NCBI RefSeq assembly: GCF_018966525.1
Contig: NZ_CP076607.1
Location: forward strand, 5,022,001-5,086,000
Length of the DNA: 64,000 bases
Reading direction: 5' to 3'
DNA from: Paenibacillus sophorae
GTDB taxonomy: Bacteria; Bacillota; Bacilli; Paenibacillales; Paenibacillaceae
Below the pieces are notes generated by a model. That model made no database searches and had not been told where the DNA came from. It worked only from the letters and a program-made list of their open reading frames with translations. The position numbers were made by a program, and so were the translations under genes. Every line of letters begins with the position of its first letter. Within the stretch, counting starts at the first letter, position 1. Positions 51,571 to 59,960 of the stretch are shown here, piece after piece.

Positions 51571-52824
51571 CTATACAAGAGACTGTCCGAGCTGTTCCAG
51601 CTTAACGGTACGCTGCTCTCCGGTCGCCATCGACTTGAGAGCGATCTCTCCGCGCTGCAGCTCCTCTTCGCCGAGAATCGCGGTGTAACGCGCCGACATA
51701 CGGTCGGCGGATTTCATCTGGGCCTTCATTTTGCGTCCCAGATAATCGCGCTCCGCAGAGAAGCCCAAGCTGCGCAAAATGAACAACTGCTTGGTAACCT
51801 CGGCTTCCGCATCTTCGCCGAGCGCTACGAGATACACGTCCAGCGGCTTGGACGCTCCAAGCTCCACCTTCTGGTTCTCCAGAATAAGCTGAATACGCTC
51901 AAGCCCAATACCGAGGCCGATGCCCGGCTGGTCCGGTCCGCCAATTTCGGCAACCAGGCCGTTGTAGCGCCCGCCGCCGCCGACCGTGTCGATGGAGCCG
52001 ATGCCGGCCGCCTTGTACTCGAACGCCGTATGCGTGTAATAATCGAGTCCGCGGACAAGCCGCGTGTTAACGACATATTCGACGCCCATAGCTTCCAGAT
52101 GTGACCTTACCTTGGCGAAGTGAACCGTACACTCTTCATCAAGGCTGTCCAAAATGGACGGGGCATCTACGAATTTCTCCTGATCGACCTTACAGTCCAG
52201 CACGCGCAGCGGATTCCGCTCCATACGCCGCTGGCAGTCGCTGCACAGGCTGTCCTTCATCGGGCGCAGGAAGCCTAGCAGCTTCTCGCGGTAGGCGGCC
52301 CGGCTGGGAATGTTGCCGACGGAATTAATTTCGACCCGTACGCCGCCAAGACCCAGGTCCTTACAAAATTGGTATCCAAGCGAAATCACCTCCGCATCAA
52401 TCGCCGGATCAACCGCGCCGAACGCTTCTACGCCGAACTGGTGAAACTGGCGGTATCTGCCCGCCTGCGGACGCTCGTAGCGGAACATCGGGCCGATATA
52501 ATACAGCTTGCTGACATCCGGCTCTCCGTAAAGCTTATTCTGCACGTAAGCGCGGACGACACCGGCGGTTCCTTCCGGACGCAGCGCCAGATCCCGGTCC
52601 CCTTTGTCTTTAAAGGTGTACATTTCGCCTTCCACGATATCGGTTGTCTCGCCGACGCCTCTTTCGAACAGCTCCGTATGCTCGAACATCGGGGTCCGGA
52701 TTTCACGATAGTTGAAGCGCCGGCATAAATCTCTGGCTTTCTCTTCAACGAATTGCCATCTTTCCACCGCGCCTGGCAGCAAATCCTGCGTGCCGGTCGG
52801 CTTCTCGAATCTCTCTTTAGCCAC
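51571..52824 (-). CDS. hisS: Histidyl-tRNA synthetase
   Basis: Class II synthetase that charges tRNA-His. The 417-residue protein has PTGTQDLLPGAVERW at the start, motif 2 MFRYERPQAGRYRQFHQFG, the histidine motifs LVRGLDYYTHTAFEY and GGGGRYNGLVAEIGG, motif 3 GIGLGIGLERI, and the anticodon-binding C-terminus. Start GTG (52822-52824) behind AGGAGG. First gene of hisS-aspS-tcdA, under a T-box. Confidence 0.97.
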   Translation of the reverse strand: MAKERFEKPTGTQDLLPGAVERWQFVEEKARDLCRRFNYREIRTPMFEHTELFERGVGETTDIVEGEMYTFKDKGDRDLALRPEGTAGVVRAYVQNKLYGEPDVSKLYYIGPMFRYERPQAGRYRQFHQFGVEAFGAVDPAIDAEVISLGYQFCKDLGLGGVRVEINSVGNIPSRAAYREKLLGFLRPMKDSLCSDCQRRMERNPLRVLDCKVDQEKFVDAPSILDSLDEECTVHFAKVRSHLEAMGVEYVVNTRLVRGLDYYTHTAFEYKAAGIGSIDTVGGGGRYNGLVAEIGGPDQPGIGLGIGLERIQLILENQKVELGASKPLDVYLVALGEDAEAEVTKQLFILRSLGFSAERDYLGRKMKAQMKSADRMSARYTAILGEEELQRGEIALKSMATGEQRTVKLEQLGQSLV

Positions 52825-52871
52825 AGCTGATCCCTCCTGAAAATGCCCTTTACCACTTTGAAATTTCCATC

Positions 52872-53218
52872 AAAAAAATCCCCCGCCCTGTTCATCAACA
52901 GGGACGAGGGATTATCGCTAACGATGATCACCCGTGGTACCACCCACATTCCGGCCGAAAACATAAAACTTCGGTCCGCTCAAGCGGTTAACGCCCGCCT
53001 ACGCGCAAGGGCGGCTACTGATTCGGCAAGCGCCGCTGTTCACCGTGCGTTCTCGGGGAGGTCATTCATTCGCTCATCAACAGAATCCTTGCAGCCAAGT
53101 TAAATATTTACGCCTGACTTTCAGAAGTCACTGTAAATATCAAACGTGAGATTCCTCTCTGGGGTTGTGGGTGCCGAATTACTGGGTCCCGTCATCAAAA
53201 CAATATTATGCCGTATAT
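52872..53218 (-). promoter_or_regulatory. T-box riboswitch controlling hisS-aspS
   Basis: Untranslated leader with the T-box TGGGTGGTACCACGGGTG at 52929-52946, which includes the tRNA-acceptor-binding TGG. The terminator CCCTCGTCCCTGTT/AACAGGGCGGGGG followed by TTTTTTT occupies 52872-52911. The stretch aligned with the leuS specifier loop reads GAATGACCTCC, in which GAC (Asp, 53061-53063) is the plausible specifier; no CAC His codon is seen there. Upstream GC-rich stems complete a leader of about 345 bases. Confidence 0.92.
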
Positions 53219-53224
53219 TGTTAG

Positions 53225-53253
53225 ATTCTACTGAACCACTGCGTTAAAGTCAA
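53225..53253 (-). promoter_or_regulatory. hisS T-box promoter
   Basis: TTGACT (53248-53253), 17-bp spacer, TAGAAT (53225-53230), just upstream of the leader. Confidence 0.85.
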
Positions 53254-53324
53254 GGAAAGGAATCGACTTTATTCAGCAATTTTTATTTGCATCGCCCCGC
53301 TGCCTTCACTGCCTATCACGCGGC

Positions 53325-53358
53325 AAAAAAAATGACCTGCAGCCAGTTGCTGCAGGTC
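53325..53358 (-). terminator. Strong terminator upstream of the hisS leader
   Basis: GACCTGCAG pairs perfectly with CTGCAGGTC, then ATTTTTTTT on the minus strand. It lies 200 bases past the gene at 53556 and insulates the hisS promoter. The AT-rich stretch 53359-53483 shows no gene beyond a four-codon frame with a ribosome-like site. Confidence 0.88.
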
Positions 53359-53483
53359 CAATCATATATATTATAAAAAAGGGGGTCATGGCTTTATTAT
53401 AAACACACTATATTAAGCAATCATGAATGTAATATTACTCTTATATTACAGAAAAGAAAGCGTTTTATTTTTCTAGTGTTATG

Positions 53484-53516
53484 AAAGCCTTCCCCTGTGA
53501 AGGCGGAAAAGGCTTT
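53484..53516 (-). terminator. Hairpin after the gene at 53556
   Basis: AAAGCCTT pairs with AAGGCTTT in an imperfect stem 40 bases after the stop. No strong T tract; probably a weak terminator backed up by the one at 53325. Confidence 0.5.
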
Positions 53517-53555
53517 TATAAGCAAATCATTTATTCCGACACCATGCCTAAATTT

Positions 53556-53984
53556 TTAATCAAAAATTTCGACAAAGGCTTTTTTGCTCCGGAGGGTATG
53601 AACCACCGCGTTGAAATCTTCGTCCGTTACTTTAATTTCCATTACATAATGCAGACCTTCCAAATCTCCGTCAGCGTACATCCGGTCCGCACGGAGATCA
53701 TCCGTGCCAAAGGAATCATCACCTTTCATCGGCGCTCTGCCTTCGTTAACGTCCGCCGCAACCACGGGTACTGCCGCAGGAGCCGCACCGAAGGCAGCAA
53801 AGGTAGAGCCGCTCCCCGCCAAATTATTCGTCGGTACCAGCGGAAGCAGCAGCCGGCGGTCTGCCTTAAGCGGATCGGTTAACGTCCAAACGTCCAGCCC
53901 GTCCGCATCAAACGAAAGCAGCGCCGTCTTGGCTCCTTCCGCTTCGTCTTCGGTTCTGAAATAAGCCTGAATCCGTCTAGTCAT
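53556..53984 (-). CDS. Hypothetical protein, possible YflT-like stress-protein relative
   Basis: 142-residue acidic protein of unknown function. The start MTRRIQAYFRTEDEAEGAKTALLSFDADGLDV looks like a beta-alpha-beta unit as found in YflT-like stress proteins, where a strand and the EEEA helix are followed by a second strand. A Gly/Ala-rich linker follows, and the end (HYVMEIKVTDEDFNAVVHTLRSKKAFVEI) looks like a second ferredoxin-like strand-helix unit. ATG at 53982-53984 behind GGAGGAG, so it is likely expressed. It is next to a DJ-1/PfpI gene. The YflT relation is only a pattern resemblance. Confidence 0.65.
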   Translation of the reverse strand: MTRRIQAYFRTEDEAEGAKTALLSFDADGLDVWTLTDPLKADRRLLLPLVPTNNLAGSGSTFAAFGAAPAAVPVVAADVNEGRAPMKGDDSFGTDDLRADRMYADGDLEGLHYVMEIKVTDEDFNAVVHTLRSKKAFVEIFD

Positions 53985-54022
53985 TGTTATCTCCTCCCTT
54001 AACCTAATTTAGAGTCATAACG

Positions 54023-54547
54023 TTACCGAGTCACCTTGACTCGGAGCGACTTTAACAATTCACGTACAAAGGCGGGCTCGTCTTTCGGCGTGCGGGATGT
54101 AATAAAGTTGCGGTCCACGACGACTTCTTCGTCCTTGAAATTCGCGCCAGCATTGATAACGTCATCTTTAAGCGGAGGATAGGATGTAATGGTACGGCCT
54201 CTCACCAGGCCCGCGCTGATCAGGATTTGCGGTCCGTGACAGATCGCCGCGATCGGTTTTCCAGCACTATCCGCTTCCTTTACGAATTTCAAAATACCCG
54301 GATCTAGCCTGAGCCCCTCTGGGGAGGAGCCGCCCGGAATGACTACGGCGTCGTAATCGCGAGAGTTCACTTCAGAAATGGCCTTATCAACTGTATAGGA
54401 GGCTTTGCCTTGTTTACCCTGCAGCGTTTCACCCTGTTTCAATCCGATAATATCAGCCTCATATCCGGCCTCTCTAACCGCATCATAGGGAACCTTCATT
54501 TCGGAATCTTCAAATTGAGCGGCAAGCAGAAAAGCAATCTTACTCAT
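54023..54547 (-). CDS. DJ-1/PfpI-family protein (general stress/deglycase type)
   Basis: Class I glutamine-amidotransferase-like protein; relatives are described as chaperones, proteases or protein deglycases. The 174-residue protein has the nucleophile elbow AAICHGPQ with Cys103 and His104, PGGSSPEGLR earlier, and ends with NFITSRTPKDEPAFVRELL, typical of the PfpI/YfkM group. The ribosome site AAGGGAG is 11-12 bases before the ATG at 54545-54547. It lies between dtd and hisS with two small unknown genes, possibly a stress-related insertion. Confidence 0.87.
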   Translation of the reverse strand: MSKIAFLLAAQFEDSEMKVPYDAVREAGYEADIIGLKQGETLQGKQGKASYTVDKAISEVNSRDYDAVVIPGGSSPEGLRLDPGILKFVKEADSAGKPIAAICHGPQILISAGLVRGRTITSYPPLKDDVINAGANFKDEEVVVDRNFITSRTPKDEPAFVRELLKSLRVKVTR

Positions 54548-54658
54548 CGTAAAATAATCTCCCTTCTGTTGTTCTTGGCCCTTGTTGTTTTATTACCCGG
54601 AATCGGCGTCCTTCTAACCCGGTTTGTCGAAAAAAGCCGCTTCTTGCTGCCCCTTTAG

Positions 54659-54811
54659 TCACGAACGCGGCAGCAAATTGCGGCTTCTTCCCTTCAGCAC
54701 ATGCTTGCTGAGCCATTCGGATTCCTTAGCGTTGGCCGAAGCTTCCTTAAAGCTTCCGACCGGAAGAGCCGCCAGATTTCTCCAGACCCAGGCTTTAGAC
54801 GACTGTCTCAT
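54659..54811 (-). CDS. Unannotated 50-residue basic protein
   Basis: Short frame beginning MRQSSKAWVWRNLAALPVG and ending RSRNLLPRS, with a good AAGGAG site eight bases upstream of the ATG at 54809-54811. It is rich in Ser, Lys, Arg and Trp and has no membrane helix. I do not recognise it. The codon choice looks like that of its neighbours. It is 111 bases before the DJ-1 gene on the same strand and may be co-transcribed; no terminator is seen between them. Confidence 0.55.
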   Translation of the reverse strand: MRQSSKAWVWRNLAALPVGSFKEASANAKESEWLSKHVLKGRSRNLLPRS

Positions 54812-54892
54812 TCTTAGCACTCCTTGATCTTTTGCTCACAGTCCTTCATGTGAAGTTTGCCCCGGCGGTACCCGTCCTATCCAACAAAAGAA

Positions 54893-54932
54893 GGATGGCC
54901 CAGGGACTTTTTCGAAAGTTCCTGGGCCATCC
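54893..54932 (-). terminator. Terminator of the rel-dtd operon
   Basis: GGATGGCCCAGG-ACTT pairs with AAGT-CCTGGGCCATCC, then TTCTTTTG on the minus strand, 67 bases after dtd. Confidence 0.92.
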
Positions 54933-54999
54933 GTATTCTGCTATCCATTTATCTAGAATTGCGAGCCGTCAACAGACTGTCGAATAACAGCCTTGGCTA

Positions 55000-55440
55000 T
55001 CACTTGCTGTCCAAAATCAGCGTAACCGGTCCCCAATTAATCAGGGATACATCCATCATCGCGCCAAAAACGCCCGTTTCGACCTTCAATCCGAGCGCCT
55101 CGAGCTCCCGGTTAAAATAGTCATAGAGCCGCTCCGCTTCCGCAGGAGCAGCCGCAGCCATAAAATTCGGTCGCCGCCCTTTGCGGCAGTCGCCGTACAA
55201 TGTGAACTGCGACACAGACAGAATCGATCCGCCCGTCTCACTGACGCTGTGATTCATTTTTCCCGCTTCATCCTCGAAGATACGCAGCCCTGCGATCTTG
55301 CCCGCAAGGTACTTGGCGTCATTCTCAGTGTCCTCATGGGTAACTCCGACGAGCAGCATCAGGCCTTCGCCGATCTCCCCGACTGTCTCTTCCCCCACTG
55401 TAACCTGCGCTTTCTTGCAGCGCTGCACAACCACTTTCAT
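55000..55440 (-). CDS. dtd: D-aminoacyl-tRNA deacylase
   Basis: Proofreading enzyme that removes D-amino acids from tRNA. The 146-residue protein starts MKVVVQRCKKAQVTV and contains the two diagnostic motifs SQFTLYGD (Ser77-Gln78) and NWGPVT (cross-subunit Gly-Pro). I chose the ATG at 55438-55440, eleven bases after AGGAG; the longer frame to 55491 overlaps rel. It follows rel by 19 bases, as in Bacillus, and ends with a strong terminator. Confidence 0.95.
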   Translation of the reverse strand: MKVVVQRCKKAQVTVGEETVGEIGEGLMLLVGVTHEDTENDAKYLAGKIAGLRIFEDEAGKMNHSVSETGGSILSVSQFTLYGDCRKGRRPNFMAAAAPAEAERLYDYFNRELEALGLKVETGVFGAMMDVSLINWGPVTLILDSK

Positions 55441-55459
55441 TGATGCTACAACTCCTGAC

Positions 55460-57637
55460 TTACTGCATAATCCGGTGAACCGTGTAGACATCCTTTACCC
55501 GCTTCACCTTTTCCACTACCGAATATAAATGATCCGTATTGCGGATCAGAATCGTCATATGAATCATCGCCATCTTGTTCTTGTCGGAACGGCCGGTGAC
55601 GGCTGAAATATTGGTCTTGCTCTCGGACACCGCCTGCAGCACTTCATTGAGCAAGCCGTTGCGGTCATGGCCTGTAATCTCGATATCAACGCTGTAATTC
55701 GCTTCCATGCTGCCTTCCCACTCGACCTCGATGACGCGCGCCGCTTCCTCGCTCTCCTCCGCCTTGATGTTCGGACAGTCCGCCCGGTGCACGGATACGC
55801 CGCGGCCGCGTGTGACGTAGCCGACAATATCGTCTCCCGGCACAGGATTGCAGCATCTGGCGAAGCGGACCAGCAGATTGTCAATTCCCTTGACGCGCAC
55901 ACCGTTCGTCGGCTGGTTGCGCTTCTCGGCGACTTTGATTTCCTTCTTCTCGGTTGTCAGTTCCAGATGCGCAGCAGCCGCTTCTTCCTGCTCCTTGCGC
56001 AGCTTCTCCGTGAGACGGGTAGCGATCTGCGCCGCGGTAATACCGCCGAAGCCCACTGCGGAGAGCATATCTTCGATGTCGTTAAAAGCGAACTTTTTCG
56101 CCGCTTCCAGCAGCTTGTCGTCCGACATCCAATCCGAAGGCTCGATTCCGATTCGTTTCAGTTCGCGTTCAATCGCTTCGCGTCCTTTTTCGACATTTTC
56201 CTCGCGCTTCTCTTTTTTGAACCACTGCTTGATCTTGCTTCGCGCATGCGAAGACTGGGCGATCTTCAGCCAGTCCCGGCTCGGCCCGTAGGAATGCTTC
56301 GAGGTTAGGATTTCCACAATATCACCGGTCTTCACCTTATGGTCGAGCGGTACAATCCGTCCGTTGACCTTAGCTCCAATTGTGCGGTTCCCAACCTCCG
56401 TATGAATCCGGAAGGCAAAATCCAGCGGCACGGAACCCGCCGGCAGTTCGATGACTTCCCCTTTGGGGGTGAAGACGAAGACAAGATCGGAGAAAAAGTC
56501 CATTTTCAGCGATTCGACAAATTCCGAAGCATCCTTGGCTTCATGCTGCAGCTCCAAAATTTCGCGAAAAAAAGGCATCCGGTTCTCAGGATTGCCGGCC
56601 GTGCCGCTTCCTTCCTTGTATGCCCAGTGTGCTGCTATCCCATATTCGGCTGTCCGATGCATTTCCCATGTTCTGATTTGCACTTCCGTCGGTTCGCCGC
56701 CAGGACCTACGACTGTCGTATGCAGCGACTGGTACATGTTTGCTTTTGGCATGGCGATATAATCCTTGAAACGGCCTGGCATTGGCTTCCATAGGGTATG
56801 GATAATACCGAGCGTGGCATAACAATCCTTGATGTTGTCAACGATAATGCGTATCGCCAGCAGATCGTAAATTTCGTTGAACTGCTTGTTCTTTGTCGAC
56901 ATTTTGTTGTACACGCTGTAAATATGCTTGGGTCGTCCGGAGAGATCGCCTTCGATGCCCATTTCATCCAGCTTGACGCGGATGCGGCTGATGACGCTGT
57001 CGATAAACTGCTCGCGCTCGGCGCGTTTTTTATGCATCAGATTGGCAATCCGGTAATATTGCTGGGGATTCAAGTAGCGGAGGGCGATATCCTCCATCTC
57101 CCATTTAATGGCCGAAATACCGAGCCGGTCCGCGATGGGACAAAAAATCTCCAGTGTTTCATAAGAGATACGGCGCTGGCTTTCTTCCGATTGATACTTC
57201 AGCGTCCGCATATTGTGCAGCCGGTCCGCCAGTTTAATCACTATGACGCGGATATCCTGTGCCATGGCAATGAACATTTTGCGGTAATTCTCGTTCTGCT
57301 GTTCTTCCTTCGACCGGAAACGAATACGCTCCAGCTTGGTCAGACCGTCTACGAGCATGGCGCAGGTATCGCCGAATTTCTCTCGGATCTGTTCGAGCGA
57401 TACCGTCGTATCCTCCACAACATCATGCAGCAGAGCCGCAATAATGGAGATGACATCCATTTGCATCCCCACGACGATATCGGCCACCGCAAGCGGATGC
57501 AGGATATACGGCTCCCCCGATTTGCGCACCTGGCCTTGATGGGCCTGATCGGCAAATTCATACGCCTCCTGTATGCGTGGAAGATCCTTTTCTTTTATAT
57601 AAGCTCCGGCCTTTTCAAGTAATCGCTCAATGCCCAT
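55460..57637 (-). CDS. relA: Bifunctional (p)ppGpp synthetase/hydrolase Rel
   Basis: Stringent-response enzyme that makes and degrades (p)ppGpp. The 725-residue protein has an N-terminal HD hydrolase domain with ALLHDVVEDT (His71, Asp72, Glu75, Asp76). The synthetase domain follows (LLAIRIIVDNIKDCYATLG and FKDYIAMPKANMYQSLHTT), then the TGS domain (VFTPKGEVIELPAGSVPLDFAF), a zinc-finger region with RCCNPVPGDDIVGY, and a C-terminal ACT domain. Both catalytic centres look intact. ATG at 57635-57637; the nearest ribosome site, AAAGGA, is about 16 bases off, which is long. Confidence 0.96.
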   Translation of the reverse strand: MGIERLLEKAGAYIKEKDLPRIQEAYEFADQAHQGQVRKSGEPYILHPLAVADIVVGMQMDVISIIAALLHDVVEDTTVSLEQIREKFGDTCAMLVDGLTKLERIRFRSKEEQQNENYRKMFIAMAQDIRVIVIKLADRLHNMRTLKYQSEESQRRISYETLEIFCPIADRLGISAIKWEMEDIALRYLNPQQYYRIANLMHKKRAEREQFIDSVISRIRVKLDEMGIEGDLSGRPKHIYSVYNKMSTKNKQFNEIYDLLAIRIIVDNIKDCYATLGIIHTLWKPMPGRFKDYIAMPKANMYQSLHTTVVGPGGEPTEVQIRTWEMHRTAEYGIAAHWAYKEGSGTAGNPENRMPFFREILELQHEAKDASEFVESLKMDFFSDLVFVFTPKGEVIELPAGSVPLDFAFRIHTEVGNRTIGAKVNGRIVPLDHKVKTGDIVEILTSKHSYGPSRDWLKIAQSSHARSKIKQWFKKEKREENVEKGREAIERELKRIGIEPSDWMSDDKLLEAAKKFAFNDIEDMLSAVGFGGITAAQIATRLTEKLRKEQEEAAAAHLELTTEKKEIKVAEKRNQPTNGVRVKGIDNLLVRFARCCNPVPGDDIVGYVTRGRGVSVHRADCPNIKAEESEEAARVIEVEWEGSMEANYSVDIEITGHDRNGLLNEVLQAVSESKTNISAVTGRSDKNKMAMIHMTILIRNTDHLYSVVEKVKRVKDVYTVHRIMQ

Positions 57638-57869
57638 ACTCGTCGTATTCGTGTCCTTTCTATAATAAAATGAACCCGCGTTTTTTGCGTATCCGCAGGC
57701 AGGGTTCGGTTCTTTTCATTTTAAAAAAGCCGACAACTTCCCTTATACTGAAAGTTTCCTATTATTATGACGCTTGCGGCGGATTACGTCAACACTTGCC
57801 ACTCTATGGCATTTCTGAACGATTTATTAGGATTTTGTGAAAAAAATAACGAAGTTTGTGAAAATGTTG
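57638..57869. other. rel leader and divergent rel-uraA intergenic region
   Basis: A hairpin GAACCC...GGGTTC (57672-57707) with internal GCG/CGC pairs lies just before the rel ribosome site and is followed by ATTTTATTATAG on the minus strand. It could be an attenuator. No further element was recognised up to the uraA promoter. Confidence 0.4.
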
Positions 57870-57898
57870 TTGAAAAAAACACGTGATCTATTTAATCT
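57870..57898 (+). promoter_or_regulatory. uraA promoter
   Basis: TTGAAA (57870-57875), 17-bp spacer, TAATCT (57893-57898). Sixty-two bases before the start codon, no attenuator seen. Confidence 0.6.
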
Positions 57899-57960
57899 AG
57901 TTAAGGCGGTTTTCCTTACAAGCTACGTCATGATTTAACACAAAAAGAGGAGTGAATGGT

Positions 57961-59277
57961 TTGCAACGTGAAATTCAAGTTAACGAAAGACTCCCCCTAG
58001 GTCCCGGATTTCTCCTGAGCCTCCAGCATTTGTTCGCCATGTTCGGCAGCACCGTACTTGTGCCCAACCTGTTCGGGGTTGATCCCGGCATGATTCTGCT
58101 GATGAACGGGATTGGCACACTGCTGTACATATTGATCTGCCGGGGCAAAATCCCCGCTTACCTTGGCTCCAGCTTCGCTTTTATCTCGCCGGTTACGGCT
58201 GTGCTGGTTGCGCATCAGGGCGACCACCGTCACGGCTACTCGCTTGCTCTTGGCGCTTTTATCGTAACGGGAGTAATCTTTGTGATTGTCGCCCTGATTA
58301 TACGCTATGCTGGAACGGGTTGGGTTGACATCGTGTTCCCGCCTGCGGTGATGGGCGCCATCGTCGCCACCATCGGACTTGAGCTTGTGCCGGTGGCCGC
58401 TGGGATGGCCGGGCTGATCGCCCCATCCGGCGCGGCGGACTGGAAGCCCGATCCGGGCGCGATTACGTTGTCCATGGTCACTCTGGGTGTGATGGTTATC
58501 GGAGCGGTTCTGTTCCGCGGCTTCCCGAAAATCATCCATATTCTGATCGGAATTGTCACAGGTTACGTTCTGGCTTATCTTATGCACAGGGTCGATACCG
58601 GGGCAATCGCGAACTCGCATTTTTTTGCCCATCCGACCGTTACGACGCCTTCCTTTGACTGGCAGGTTATTCTAACCATCATTCCGGTCTCCCTTGTCGT
58701 CATCGTCGAACATATCGGGCATCTGCTCGTAACGAGCAATATTGTGGGCAAAGATCTAGCCAAAGATCCCGGTCTCGACCGCTCGCTTATGGGCAACGGC
58801 ATTTCGACCATCATCTCCGGGTTCGTCGGTTCCACACCGAATACGACTTACGGCGAGAATATCGGCGTGATGGCTCTTACGAAAGTTTATTCGGTCTATG
58901 TCATCGGTGGAGCAGCGGTTATCGCTATTTTACTATCGTTCTCCGGCACGTTTTCTTCTATCATCGCCAACATCCCGCTGCCGGTTATGGGGGGCGTGTC
59001 GCTGCTGCTGTTCGGCGTGATCGCCGCTTCCGGGCTACGCATCTTTGTGGAACAGAAGGTTGATTTCTCGAAGCCGACCAATATGATTCTGGCGACGCTC
59101 GTGCTCGTGGTGGGCATCAGCGGAACCACCCTTACTATCCGCGGTGTTCAGCTTAAGGGTATGGCGCTGGCCACGATTGTCGGTATCGTTCTCTCGCTGC
59201 TGTTCAAGCTCTTCGAGGTTCTTCGGCTGTCCAATGACAAGGAAGAGATCAAACAAGCCGATGCGGCAGATGTTTAA
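57961..59277 (+). CDS. uraA: Uracil/xanthine permease family transporter (UraA-like)
   Basis: Proton-coupled nucleobase importer of the NCS2 family with 14 membrane segments. From the TTG at 57961 it has 438 residues. Family features are LSLQHLFAMFGSTVLVP at the start, YLGSSFAFISPV, VVIVEHIGHLLVTSN (conserved Glu) and GFVGSTPNTTYGENIGVMALT. These match uracil permeases more closely than xanthine permeases. The TTG start has GAGGAG eight bases upstream; a GTG at 57952 would overlap it. Nearby apt suggests nucleobase salvage. It interrupts the apt-rel pair of Bacillus and is on the opposite strand. Confidence 0.9.
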   Translation: MQREIQVNERLPLGPGFLLSLQHLFAMFGSTVLVPNLFGVDPGMILLMNGIGTLLYILICRGKIPAYLGSSFAFISPVTAVLVAHQGDHRHGYSLALGAFIVTGVIFVIVALIIRYAGTGWVDIVFPPAVMGAIVATIGLELVPVAAGMAGLIAPSGAADWKPDPGAITLSMVTLGVMVIGAVLFRGFPKIIHILIGIVTGYVLAYLMHRVDTGAIANSHFFAHPTVTTPSFDWQVILTIIPVSLVVIVEHIGHLLVTSNIVGKDLAKDPGLDRSLMGNGISTIISGFVGSTPNTTYGENIGVMALTKVYSVYVIGGAAVIAILLSFSGTFSSIIANIPLPVMGGVSLLLFGVIAASGLRIFVEQKVDFSKPTNMILATLVLVVGISGTTLTIRGVQLKGMALATIVGIVLSLLFKLFEVLRLSNDKEEIKQADAADV

Positions 59278-59300
59278 GCAGTACAAATAATTGCATGCAA

Positions 59301-59349
59301 AAAACCGGCGGTCCTTCGTACTTTAGTACGATGATGGGCTGCCGGTTTT
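59301..59349. terminator. Bidirectional terminator between uraA and apt
   Basis: AAAACCGGC pairs with GCCGGTTTT around an inner stem (TCGTACTTTAGTACGA). T-rich tails follow on both sides: TTTTATTATTT on plus and TTTTTTGC on minus. It ends uraA, 24 bases past its stop, and probably apt. Confidence 0.88.
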
Positions 59350-59424
59350 ATTATTTCCCGGAAAATAGCGGAATCTTGCCGGAGGTTAATCCCTCAGTTA
59401 GCTGCTCTCACTAAGCAGCGAAAA

Positions 59425-59943
59425 TCAGACTTCGTAGCTAAGAAGGGATACGACTTCCACATCGGGAAGCTTCTTACGTCCTTCCAGCAGTTCCAGTTCG
59501 ATCAGAAATGCCGCTCCAACCACATTACCGCCCAACTGACGGACCAGGTTCACCGCGGTGGAAATCGTGCCTCCGGTTGCCAGCAGGTCGTCCGCAATCA
59601 GGACATTTTGACCGGGCAGAACCGAATCTGTATGTACTGCAAGAGAGTCTTTTCCATATTCGAGATCATAGCCGGCTTCAATCGTCTCGTACGGCAGTTT
59701 GCCGCTCTTGCGGATCGGCACAAACCCTACGCCCAGCGCATAGGCAAGAGGAGCCCCAATGACAAAGCCCCGTGCTTCAGGACCTGCGATGACATCAATC
59801 TTCAAATGAGCCACACGTTCTTTCAGTGCATCGATAGCCCTGCGGTACATTTCGCCGTCCTTCAGCAGTGTCGTAATATCTTTGAAGCTGATGCCCGGCT
59901 GCGGGAAATCCGGAATCACGCGAATCATTTCTTTGAAATCCAA
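59425..59943 (-). CDS. apt: Adenine phosphoribosyltransferase
   Basis: Purine salvage enzyme: adenine plus PRPP gives AMP. The 172-residue protein starts MDFKEMIRVIPDFPQPGI and contains the PRPP loop VLIADDLLATGGT (114-126) and the flexible-loop region RKSGKLPYETI. The start is TTG (59941-59943), seven bases after AGGAGG; a frame extending to 60051 would translate the 62-bp leader repeat and is rejected. It lies between recJ and rel, as in Bacillus, but a permease gene intervenes on the rel side. Confidence 0.96.
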   Translation of the reverse strand: MDFKEMIRVIPDFPQPGISFKDITTLLKDGEMYRRAIDALKERVAHLKIDVIAGPEARGFVIGAPLAYALGVGFVPIRKSGKLPYETIEAGYDLEYGKDSLAVHTDSVLPGQNVLIADDLLATGGTISTAVNLVRQLGGNVVGAAFLIELELLEGRKKLPDVEVVSLLSYEV

Positions 59944-59960
59944 AATAACTCCTCCTAAAA

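Noticed and set aside
53371..53402. Four-codon frame (ATG GCT TTA TTA TAA) behind GGGGG
   Set aside because: Too short to support as a gene; it lies in AT-rich intergenic DNA between two terminators.
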